Shown: positions 1 through 6,806 of the stretch, one piece after another
How positions within the stretch are numbered: position 1 is the first letter of the stretch
How the letters are laid out: every line of letters starts with the position of its first letter
The notes under the pieces: generated by a model
Database searches by the model: none
Told to the model about the DNA's origin: nothing
What the model saw: the letters and a program-made list of their open reading frames with translations, nothing else
Made by a program: the position numbers and the translations under genes
Assembly: GCA_024691265.1 (NCBI GenBank)
Contig: JAILNT010000114.1
Span: 1-10,263, forward strand
Reading direction: 5' to 3'
DNA length: 10,263 bases
Origin: Treponema sp.
GTDB lineage: Bacteria; Spirochaetota; Spirochaetia; Treponematales; Treponemataceae

Positions 1-56
1 TTTATGATAGAGTAAAAAAAAAATTAGGGGCTTCAGCTTATGAGAGAGAAAAGTGA
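1..56 (+). CDS. Possible 3' end of an upstream gene, overlapping relA
   Basis: Reading from base 3, the window edge is open for 17 codons (YDRVKKKLGASAYEREK) and stops at TGA 54-56, overlapping the first 17 bases of relA. The lysine-rich, charged tail looks like a plausible protein C-terminus and would imply translational coupling to relA. A rival reading is frame 1, which ends after four codons at TAA 13-15. I cannot identify a family from so few residues and cannot tell which frame is real. Confidence 0.3.
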   Translation, partial: YDRVKKKLGASAYEREK

Positions 57-1926
57 AAAATTTGAAGAAAACAAAGAAATAACGGATCCAGAATTACTTT
101 TGCACACTTTTTTTACAACTTTTCCTATTTATGAAGAAAATGAAGAAGATTGTAAAAAAATAACAGCAGCCTGGAATTATCTCATAAATAAAACAAAAGA
201 GCTGAAACGCAGCTGTGGAAAACCATATTATCTACACCCTATGAGAGTTGCTTGTATCCTTGCAAATTCAAAATTAGATAGTGATGCTATAATAGCAGGC
301 TTCTTTCATAATATCGAAGAAGTTACTCCAGAATGTGGAGATGATATAAAAAATCTATTTGGAGAAGCTGTACACAAAATAATAAGTGATACAAGTAAAA
401 TAACAAGTCTAAAGATAAAAAATAAAACTCTACAGCAAGCAGATAGCATTAGAAAAATGCTTTTTGCAATGATAGATGATATTAGAGTTATTCTTGTCAA
501 AATGGCAGATAGACTCGATAGAATGCGGAATCTAAAAAATGTAAGTACAACAGCCCAAAAAGCTATTGCCCAGGAAGTTATTGATATTTGGGCACCTCTT
601 GCCAGCCGTCTTGGTATGGCAGATGTAAAAAGTGAACTTGAAGATTTAAGTTTGAAATATACAAATCCTGATGTATTTCAGCAGATAAAAGCTATTGTTG
701 CTCAAAAGAAAAATGAAAGAGCAGAATATCTTGAAAAAGCTGTTCAAACTATCTATAAGTCAGCTGAAAAAGCTAATATTCACGTTGTTGTAAAAAGCCG
801 GGCAAAACATTTTTATTCCATATATCAAAAAATGCGTAAAAGAAATAAAAGTGCCGATGAGCTTTACGACCTTTTAGCCCTTCGCATTCTTTGCAATGAA
901 GTATCAGAATGTTACACTCTTGTAGGTCTTGTTCATAGTTTGTGGAAACCTATGGACGGCAGATTTAAAGATTATATTGCAATGCCAAAAGCTAACGGCT
1001 ATAAATCTTTACACACAACTGTAATTTGTGAAGGAAAGCCTTTAGAAATACAGATTCGTACTTTCGAAATGCACAACATAGCAGAACATGGTGTTGCCTC
1101 TCACTGGCTATACAAGAAAGGCACTAACCATGACATGGTAAAAGCTCAAGACCTTTCTATTATAAATCAACTAAAAGAACTTAGAAATGAACATCTTAAT
1201 GATGAAAATTTCTTTAATCAGTTAAAAAGTGAGCTTTTGGGAGATGAAATTTATGTATTTACCCCTAAAGGTGATGTTGTAGAACTCCCAGCAGGCTCTT
1301 CTGCAATAGATTTTGCTTATCATGTCCATAGTGCGATTGGTGAGAAAATTGTAGGTGCAAAAGCTGATGGTAAGATAATACCTTTAAGTACAGCTCTAAA
1401 AAATACTCAAATTATAGAGATTATTACTAATCCTCAGGCTCACCCTACAGAAAATCAACTGAAATTTGTAAAAACATCTAAAGCAAAGCAAAAGATACGT
1501 GCATGGCTTTACCAAAATGACCCTGTATTTATAGCAGAAGCTCAAGCTCAACAACAGAAAGATGCTGAAAATCAGAATAATCAGCAGCCAATAAGAAAAC
1601 ATAAGTCTGGAACTTGGGGAGCAAATGTTAAAACAGTTCACTATACAGGAAAAATTCGTATAGGGGATACTACTAATTTTTTTGTAACAATTGCTCAATG
1701 CTGTAAGCCTAAATCTGGTGACCCTATTGTAGGTTACATTTCAAGAGGTCGAGGAGTTACTGTCCATAAGGCAACTTGTACAACCTATCAGCGTATTCCA
1801 GACATAGAACATAGAAGTATTGAAGTTATGTGGGATATAGATACAAATGAAAATACTGATAAAAAATCTAAGAAAAAGAATGACAAAAATAAGCAGAAAA
1901 CTGATGACAATGAAAAACAGGATTAA
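40..1926 (+). CDS. relA: RelA/SpoT-family (p)ppGpp synthetase with degenerate hydrolase site and no ACT domain
   Basis: Stringent-response enzyme of the long RSH type, cytoplasmic, making (p)ppGpp from ATP and GDP/GTP. Domains in order: HD hydrolase about 60-170, synthetase about 240-360, TGS about 402-463, helical linker, zinc-finger-like CC...H...C (C554, C555, H576, C580). The synthetase looks intact: R254/K256, catalytic D277 in YDLLALRI, NGYKSLHT and E336 in EIQIRT. It carries RFKD (308-311), the version usual in bifunctional enzymes rather than the EFDD of E. coli RelA. The hydrolase site is altered: the HD pair is H90-N91, the following E-D is E94-V95, and the RLHNM helix reads RLDRM, although H66 and D157 remain. 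The protein ends at 628 residues (usual length about 700-750) with a lysine-rich tail from about 605 in place of an ACT domain. GGGG at 27-30 serves as the ribosome binding site. Family certain; loss of hydrolase activity is inferred. Confidence 0.95.
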   Translation: MREKSEKFEENKEITDPELLLHTFFTTFPIYEENEEDCKKITAAWNYLINKTKELKRSCGKPYYLHPMRVACILANSKLDSDAIIAGFFHNIEEVTPECGDDIKNLFGEAVHKIISDTSKITSLKIKNKTLQQADSIRKMLFAMIDDIRVILVKMADRLDRMRNLKNVSTTAQKAIAQEVIDIWAPLASRLGMADVKSELEDLSLKYTNPDVFQQIKAIVAQKKNERAEYLEKAVQTIYKSAEKANIHVVVKSRAKHFYSIYQKMRKRNKSADELYDLLALRILCNEVSECYTLVGLVHSLWKPMDGRFKDYIAMPKANGYKSLHTTVICEGKPLEIQIRTFEMHNIAEHGVASHWLYKKGTNHDMVKAQDLSIINQLKELRNEHLNDENFFNQLKSELLGDEIYVFTPKGDVVELPAGSSAIDFAYHVHSAIGEKIVGAKADGKIIPLSTALKNTQIIEIITNPQAHPTENQLKFVKTSKAKQKIRAWLYQNDPVFIAEAQAQQQKDAENQNNQQPIRKHKSGTWGANVKTVHYTGKIRIGDTTNFFVTIAQCCKPKSGDPIVGYISRGRGVTVHKATCTTYQRIPDIEHRSIEVMWDIDTNENTDKKSKKKNDKNKQKTDDNEKQD

Positions 1927-1937
1927 TTGTTTATAAA

Positions 1938-1975
1938 ATAAGGGGGGATAAAAATTTCCCCCTTTATTTTTATTT
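1938..1975. terminator. Bidirectional intrinsic terminator between relA and sstT
   Basis: A G-rich arm (AAGGGGGG, 1940-1947) pairs with CCCCCTT (1958-1964) around an A/T-rich loop. On the plus strand it is followed by a T-rich run (1963-1975), which ends relA. On the minus strand the same hairpin is followed by TTATTTTATAA, which can end sstT. The hairpin lies 12 bases after the relA stop and just past the sstT stop. Confidence 0.85.
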
Positions 1976-3181
1976 TGCAGCTTTATTTTTTTGCATAAAA
2001 TCAGCTGTAGCTGTAATTAAAACATCACTAGAAGAATTCAATGCAGTTTCTATAGAATCCTGAATTATTCCTATAATAAAGCCTATACTAACCATTTGCA
2101 TGGCAACTTCCTGAGACACTCCAAGCATAGAACATGCCATAGGTATAAGAAGTAATGAACCTCCTGCAACTCCTGAAGCCCCGCAAGCACCGAGTGTTGC
2201 AACAATAGAAAGTAATAATGCCATTACAATATTAACTTGAACACCAGTTGAAAAAGCTGCTGCTAAAGACATAACCGTAATAGTTATTGCAGCCCCGTCC
2301 ATATTAATAGTTGCTCCAAGAGGAATAGAAACAGAATAGAAATCTTTTTCAAGTCCAAGTTTTTCACACAATGACATATTAATAGGAATATTTGCAGCAG
2401 AACTACGTGTAAAGAATGCTGTAATTGCAGACTCTCTCAAACATCTGAATACTAATGGATAAGGATTTCTTTTTAAACATATTGCAACAATAATTGGATT
2501 TATTACTAAAGCCTGAAAAAACATACAGCTTACAAGTATTAATATCAGCTTTCCATATGAAGAAAATATTCCAAGCCCATTTTTACTAACAGAATCAAAT
2601 GCAATTCCAAGAATTCCAAATGGAGCTGTTTGTATAATCCAGGAAATTATTACAGATACAGCTGTTGAGATATCTTTTAGCATATCTTTTGTTGCATCTT
2701 CTGTAAATTTTCTAATAGAAAGTCCTGTTAATATTGCCCAGAAAAGAATACCAACATAGTTTCCATTCATAACACAGGCTACAGGGTTCATTACCATATT
2801 ATTTAAAAGATTTTTGAACACATCAGAAAGGGAACTAGGAGCAGAACTTTCTTCAGCAAGCTCTGTTAATGCTATAGTAACAGGGAAAAGATAACTTGCA
2901 ACAACAGCAATAACAGCAGCAATCAAAGTAGATGAAATATACAAAAGAATTACTGTTCTAAATCTTACTCCAAGATTTTTTCCTGCACTAGATAATGAAC
3001 TTATTACAAGTAATAAGACTAAAATAGGAGCAACACCTTTCAATGCACCAATGAAAAGCTGTCCTAAAACTGAAATAAATGTTGCTCCAGGCACAAGAAG
3101 TCCAAGAACAACACCAATTACCAAGCCAATGGCAATACGTGCCACTAGTGGTATTCCCATAATTTTTTTAATAAAGCTCAT
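1970..3181 (-). CDS. sstT: Na+/serine-threonine symporter SstT
   Basis: Inner-membrane dicarboxylate/amino acid:cation symporter family protein that imports serine and threonine with sodium. It is 403 residues long, close to the family norm (about 400-415), with hydrophobic segments throughout. Family signatures: RSSAANIP starting at R259, the substrate/cation-site motif NMDG at 293-296 within SIPLGATINMDGAAITITV, and QDSIETALNSSSDV at 374-387. The N-terminus (PLVARIAIGLVIGVVLGLL) matches the usual first membrane helix. The start is supported by a TAGGAG ribosome binding site about 8 bases upstream and a promoter before it. It is monocistronic: a terminator lies on each side. I see no regulatory operator. 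Confidence 0.95.
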   Translation of the reverse strand: MSFIKKIMGIPLVARIAIGLVIGVVLGLLVPGATFISVLGQLFIGALKGVAPILVLLLVISSLSSAGKNLGVRFRTVILLYISSTLIAAVIAVVASYLFPVTIALTELAEESSAPSSLSDVFKNLLNNMVMNPVACVMNGNYVGILFWAILTGLSIRKFTEDATKDMLKDISTAVSVIISWIIQTAPFGILGIAFDSVSKNGLGIFSSYGKLILILVSCMFFQALVINPIIVAICLKRNPYPLVFRCLRESAITAFFTRSSAANIPINMSLCEKLGLEKDFYSVSIPLGATINMDGAAITITVMSLAAAFSTGVQVNIVMALLLSIVATLGACGASGVAGGSLLLIPMACSMLGVSQEVAMQMVSIGFIIGIIQDSIETALNSSSDVLITATADFMQKNKAAK

Positions 3182-3202
3182 AAGAGACTCCTAGATAAAT
3201 AA

Positions 3203-3239
3203 TAGCTGGATTTTACCACATTTTATAAAATACTGTTAA
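3203..3239 (-). promoter_or_regulatory. Putative sigma-70 promoter of sstT
   Basis: On the minus strand, TTAACA (3239-3234, five of six matches to the -35 consensus) is followed after 18 bases by TAAAAT (3215-3210), which is preceded by TG at the extended -10 position. Transcription would start near 3203, giving a leader of about 22 bases that contains the TAGGAG ribosome binding site. Upstream sequence 3241-3280 is almost pure A/T and could act as an UP element. Confidence 0.6.
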
Positions 3240-3267
3240 TAGAAATATATAAAAAATATTATTTATA

Positions 3268-3304
3268 TTTAAAATAATAAAGCCAGACTTCAGTAAGTCT
3301 GGCT
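3268..3304 (-). terminator. Intrinsic terminator of the hydrolase-trhP operon
   Basis: A perfect 10-bp stem, AGCCAGACTT (3281-3290) and AAGTCTGGCT (3295-3304), with a four-base loop. On the minus strand it is followed by TTATTATTTT. It lies 22 bases after the trhP stop codon and separates that operon from the sstT promoter. Confidence 0.9.
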
Positions 3305-3326
3305 CTAAATTCAGAAACAAAAAATA

Positions 3327-4883
3327 CTAATCAGCTTTATAATCTGGGTCTTTTACACGAACAAGTGTTCCCTTATCCAAATTAAGATTTGTATAAAGAA
3401 CACAAGCATGACCTTCTGAAACCCAGTTGACCATAAGACCTGATTTTGGGTCAACTAATCTGAACTGTCCTTTTTCAGCTTTTTTACTAAGATAATCAGG
3501 ACCTACAAATTCAAGTTCATCACCGTCTGTCTTATTTGCCTTTTGAGCAGCATAGCTTGCTTCATAGCCTTTTCCAATTTCTTCTTTTAACTGTTCCTCA
3601 AATCCTACTGCACAATTTATATGGTTTAGCGGGTGGAACTGATAAAACTTCCAGCCTTCTTTTCTTTGTACTGCTGGTACACATAAATCAGGCTTTCTTA
3701 ACCATTGTCCAGCTCTTGCCTTTTGAGCAGCTTCAACTTCTTTTTCAAAAAGCTCGTTTTTATTTGCAAATGAAGCTTGTCCTTTCTTAAACAAGTCTTC
3801 TGCTTCTTCTAAAGGAAGCTCTTCTCCAACTGTAGCACAGAGCATATAAGGACTATTAGAAGCTCCACTTACAGTTTTATTTGCATCGTTTCTATTGTAG
3901 AAGAAACCAGTACCAAACTCACGATGGCTTGTTTGATAAAGTTCATCAACATAAGGACGGGCTTCTTCTTCCGTTATTTTTCCATCAAGAGCATCTAGGG
4001 CTTTTCTGTAAGCACGTGTTACAAGAGCTACATAATAAATACTCTTCATACGGCCTTCAATTTTAAGGGAATCTACCCCGGCAGCCTTCAAATCTGCAAG
4101 ATGCTCGACCATGCATAAATCTTTACTAGAAAGAATTGCTGTGTAATTATCACCTTCAAAAATTGGGAAATGCTCATCTGGGCGCGATTCTTCTGTAAGA
4201 GAGAGAGCTCCGCTTCTTGCAAGTTCTGCAATTTCTTCACTTTTTATACGATTTTTATCTAACATCGAAGCATCTGCATCAAGTCTGAAATTCCAGCGGC
4301 AAGTATGAGTACAAAGACCACTTTGAGCACTTCTACCTGTCATATATGCACTCATAAGACAGCGTCCGCTATATGCAATACACATAGCTCCATGAGCAAA
4401 ACATTCTATTTCCAAATCGGGTATATGGTCTTTTATTTCTTTGACTTCATTTAATGAAACTTCACGACCTAATACAACTCTCTTAAAGCCCATATCTTTA
4501 TAGACTTTTGCAGCTCTCCAGTTCATACAGCTTACCTGTGTGCTTAAATGAAGTTCTACATTAGGAAATTCTTTCTGCAAAATAGGGACAATTCCCATAT
4601 CCTGAACTATAAAAGCATCTATAGGATATTGCTTGAAATAATCGATATTTTTTATAAAATCTTCAAGTTCTCGATTATGAAAGCTGATATTTAATGCACA
4701 ATGAAGCCTTTTTCCTGGAAATTTCTTCTTCAAATCGATAATTTTCTGATATTCATCTTCATAAAAATTATCTGCCTTAGCACGCAATGAGAATTTCTTG
4801 AGACCAATATATGCTGCATCAGCTCCGTATTGATAGGCATAATACAATTTGTCAATGTTTCCAGCAGGAGATAATAATTCCAT
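3327..4883 (-). CDS. trhP: U32-family protein, TrhP/YegQ type (tRNA U34 hydroxylation)
   Basis: Member of the U32 'peptidase' family. The subfamily that fits best (E. coli YegQ, B. subtilis YrrN/YrrO, now TrhP) takes part in prephenate-dependent hydroxylation of tRNA wobble uridine to 5-hydroxyuridine, in the cytoplasm. Visible signs: N-terminal ELLSPAG with YGADAAYIG and SLRAKADNF, a TIM-barrel-like first half, HLSTQ at 112-116, and the U32 signature HGAMCIAYSGRC (164-175). Cysteines 168, 175, 191 and 195 are spaced as in family members proposed to bind an iron-sulfur cluster. SSKDL at 252-256 and KIEGRMKS at 274-281 follow. The length of 518 residues is somewhat longer than YegQ (about 450), the excess being at the C-terminus. 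An AGAGG ribosome binding site 7-8 bases upstream supports the start. It lies 21 bases downstream of the hydrolase gene, probably co-transcribed. A related role (RlhA, 23S rRNA) or a true protease cannot be excluded. Confidence 0.88.
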   Translation of the reverse strand: MELLSPAGNIDKLYYAYQYGADAAYIGLKKFSLRAKADNFYEDEYQKIIDLKKKFPGKRLHCALNISFHNRELEDFIKNIDYFKQYPIDAFIVQDMGIVPILQKEFPNVELHLSTQVSCMNWRAAKVYKDMGFKRVVLGREVSLNEVKEIKDHIPDLEIECFAHGAMCIAYSGRCLMSAYMTGRSAQSGLCTHTCRWNFRLDADASMLDKNRIKSEEIAELARSGALSLTEESRPDEHFPIFEGDNYTAILSSKDLCMVEHLADLKAAGVDSLKIEGRMKSIYYVALVTRAYRKALDALDGKITEEEARPYVDELYQTSHREFGTGFFYNRNDANKTVSGASNSPYMLCATVGEELPLEEAEDLFKKGQASFANKNELFEKEVEAAQKARAGQWLRKPDLCVPAVQRKEGWKFYQFHPLNHINCAVGFEEQLKEEIGKGYEASYAAQKANKTDGDELEFVGPDYLSKKAEKGQFRLVDPKSGLMVNWVSEGHACVLYTNLNLDKGTLVRVKDPDYKAD

Positions 4884-4904
4884 GACAGTACCTCTAAAAA
4901 AAAA

Positions 4905-5846
4905 TTACTCGTCCGATTTTCTGGCGGTATAATGATGACCAACACGTTCTATGGCTAAATGTGATTCCGGTAAAAATTCATCAGCCATCTGGAACATGTA
5001 AGGCATTCCATTCCAAACGTCAAGGATACATTCTTTATTTAAACTTTTTAGTCTTTGAGAAAATTCTTCTGCATCTGCAAGTAAAGCCTCTTTTCCGCCC
5101 ATTTGTATATATACATTTGGGAAGCGTTTTAACATTTCATCATCTGCTTTCATGATAGAAACTAAAGGACTTTGAGTTTCTTCTTCTGTTGCATATACAT
5201 CAACACTTCTCTTTACACTGTTAGGTCCTAAAACATCATCTACAAAAGGCTTCGCATTTACAGCTCTAGATGAAGGCGATACATCAAGCCAGGGAGAAAA
5301 TAGCAAAAGTTCTTTTATTCCTGCATGAAATACATTATCAAGGCTTAATAGCATTCCTGAAGCTATAGAAGCTCCTGAACCATCTGCTGCAATTATAATC
5401 TCTGAATCAAAAGATTCATCTTCATCTTCTAATGCAAATTCACTTCTTAAATCTGCATACAAAGCTTTATATACTCTAATAACATCTTCTAATGCTGCAG
5501 GATATTTATGTATAGGAGGAAGCCTGAATTCCGGAACAACAACTCTACAAGATGAAACATTAGCTAAAGATGCACAGAAAGATCTCCATGAATCTCTAGA
5601 GCCACCTACAAAAGAGCCTCCATGTATATAAAGCAATACTCTTTTCGAAGAATATATTTCAGGCACCAGTACATCACATTGTACACCGCCATAATCGCAT
5701 ACCATGTTATCTACATGATTTGGTAAAAACACGCAAGAATAGCTATCTTCTATTTTTTCTCTAAAAGTGTCAACGTCAGATTTTGCACCAAATGCTAAAA
5801 GACGGAGCTTTCTTAGTGCACCATGATTATCTTTGAACATGCCCAT
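4905..5846 (-). CDS. Alpha/beta hydrolase, hormone-sensitive-lipase type, with damaged catalytic triad
   Basis: Cytoplasmic alpha/beta-hydrolase-fold protein of the HSL/esterase class, 313 residues, with no signal peptide. The oxyanion-hole motif HGGS (75-78) follows strand RVLLYI. VVPEFRLPPIHKYPAALEDV (104-123) and LLFSPWLDVS (181-190) are typical of the family. The nucleophile elbow, normally GDSAGG, reads ADGSGA (154-159), so Gly occupies the expected serine position with Ser157 shifted by one. The acid D258 is present in LLADAEEF. The catalytic histidine of the usual GMPHxF motif is Y283 (GMPYMF). Loss of ordinary esterase activity is therefore likely (inference). S160 in GASIA could be an alternative nucleophile. 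First gene of an operon with trhP. No Shine-Dalgarno sequence is visible. The start may be ATG 5846 or ATG 5840. Natural substrate or ligand unknown. Confidence 0.85.
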   Translation of the reverse strand: MGMFKDNHGALRKLRLLAFGAKSDVDTFREKIEDSYSCVFLPNHVDNMVCDYGGVQCDVLVPEIYSSKRVLLYIHGGSFVGGSRDSWRSFCASLANVSSCRVVVPEFRLPPIHKYPAALEDVIRVYKALYADLRSEFALEDEDESFDSEIIIAADGSGASIASGMLLSLDNVFHAGIKELLLFSPWLDVSPSSRAVNAKPFVDDVLGPNSVKRSVDVYATEEETQSPLVSIMKADDEMLKRFPNVYIQMGGKEALLADAEEFSQRLKSLNKECILDVWNGMPYMFQMADEFLPESHLAIERVGHHYTARKSDE

Positions 5847-5856
5847 ATTGTTGCAC

Positions 5857-5889
5857 AGTATAGCAAAAATATAGTCATTTTGCTATACT
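5857..5889. promoter_or_regulatory. Palindromic divergent promoter of metA and the hydrolase-trhP operon
   Basis: A perfect 12-bp inverted repeat, AGTATAGCAAAA (5857-5868) and TTTTGCTATACT (5878-5889), with a 9-base spacer. Each arm, read outward, contains TGCTATACT, an extended -10 element (TGn-TATACT). The plus-strand copy would start transcription near 5896, next to the metA ATG at 5898. The minus-strand copy would start near 5850, next to the hydrolase ATG at 5846. Neither direction has a good -35 (TAGCAA at 17-base spacing on both). The repeat could also or instead be an operator for a dimeric regulator. The sequence is seen directly; the promoter role is inferred. Confidence 0.6.
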
Positions 5890-5897
5890 ATTTAAGT

Positions 5898-6806
5898 ATG
5901 CCTATAAAAATACAGTCAGATTTGCCTGCAAGACAAATATTAGAAAAAGAAAACATATTTGTAATGACAGAAAAAAGAGCTTCTTCCCAGGATATCCGTC
6001 CTTTGAAAATAGCCATAGTTAATCTTATGCCTACAAAAGAAGCAACTGAAACTCAATTATTACGTCTTTTAAGTAATACTCCTTTGCAAATAGATATTTC
6101 GTTTGTAAGAATGAAAGAGCATATTTCTAAAAACACTCCTGAATCTCATCTGGAAAGATTTTATATAGATTCTTATGAATTATATCATCATAAATATGAT
6201 GGTATGATTATAACAGGTGCTCCTGTAGAACAACTTCAATTTGAGCAAGTTGATTACTGGAATGAGCTTTGTAATATAATGAACTATGCTCGTTCAAATG
6301 TATTCTGCACTCTATATATTTGCTGGGGAGCACAAGCTGGACTTTATCACTGGTATGGCATTCAAAAGCAATTGCTTGATAAAAAAATGTTTGGAGTTTT
6401 TTCTAATAATAGACTTGTAAAAACAGACCCTCTTTTAAGAGGCTTTGATGATACTTTTTACGTACCAACATCAAGACATACAACAATAAAAACAGAAGAT
6501 GTAAAGAAAAACAAAGACCTTATTTTATTAGCTGACAGCGAAAAATCAGGTGTTACGATTGCAAAAAGCATAAATAACAGAGAAATATTCATGACAGGTC
6601 ATTTGGAATATGATACAGATACCTTAGCTAATGAATATTGGAGAGATAAAAATAAAGGGCTTGATATAGATTTGCCAGAAAATTACTTTCCTGATAACAA
6701 TCCTAATATGCCTCCAGTATCTTTCTGGAGAAGTACAGCTCATTTATTTTTCTCAAATTGGTTAAATTATTATGTATATCAGGAAACACCTTTCAATTAC
6801 GTTTGA
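5898..6806 (+). CDS. metA: Homoserine O-acyltransferase MetA, predicted acetyl-CoA type
   Basis: Activates homoserine with an acyl-CoA in the first committed step of methionine synthesis (cytoplasm). It is 302 residues long and full length. With the start at ATG 5898, family landmarks fall at the E. coli numbering: nucleophile C142 in ICWGAQA, H235 and E237 in GHLEYD, K47 in MPTKEATETQ. The in-frame ATG at 5823 is rejected because it would add 25 unrelated residues and overlap the divergent gene. Residue 111 is Glu (GAPVEQLQF); in this family Glu111 marks acetyl-CoA use and Gly111 succinyl-CoA use, so homoserine O-acetyltransferase (MetAA) is predicted despite the usual 'succinyltransferase' label. 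There is no Shine-Dalgarno sequence before the start, and the proposed -10 ends 8 bases upstream, so the mRNA may be leaderless. The 3' end overlaps the convergent neighbour by 10 bases. Confidence 0.96.
   Translation: MPIKIQSDLPARQILEKENIFVMTEKRASSQDIRPLKIAIVNLMPTKEATETQLLRLLSNTPLQIDISFVRMKEHISKNTPESHLERFYIDSYELYHHKYDGMIITGAPVEQLQFEQVDYWNELCNIMNYARSNVFCTLYICWGAQAGLYHWYGIQKQLLDKKMFGVFSNNRLVKTDPLLRGFDDTFYVPTSRHTTIKTEDVKKNKDLILLADSEKSGVTIAKSINNREIFMTGHLEYDTDTLANEYWRDKNKGLDIDLPENYFPDNNPNMPPVSFWRSTAHLFFSNWLNYYVYQETPFNYV

Noticed and set aside
306..500. A hydrophobic 64-codon open frame on the minus strand within relA, and a similar one at 1396-1698.
   Set aside because: Both lie wholly opposite a well-conserved RSH coding sequence, and their composition is what the complement of AT-rich lysine-rich coding gives.
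3241..3280. The A/T-only stretch as a replication or attachment site.
   Set aside because: It is short, has no repeats or boxes, and is explained by a terminator tail plus upstream promoter sequence for sstT.
3536..4066. Plus-strand open frames opposite trhP.
   Set aside because: They are antisense shadows of conserved U32-family coding sequence, with no recognisable domain.
4730..4945. A 71-codon minus-strand frame spanning the hydrolase-trhP junction.
   Set aside because: It overlaps both well-supported genes in another frame and has no family features.
5823..5897. A 25-codon N-terminal extension of metA starting at ATG 5823.
   Set aside because: The catalytic residues align exactly with family numbering only from ATG 5898. 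The extension would also overlap the divergent gene and cover the palindromic promoter.
5847..5897. A methionine-type riboswitch (SAM) before metA.
   Set aside because: Only 51 bases separate the divergent genes, and the predicted start site is next to the ATG. There is no room for an aptamer.
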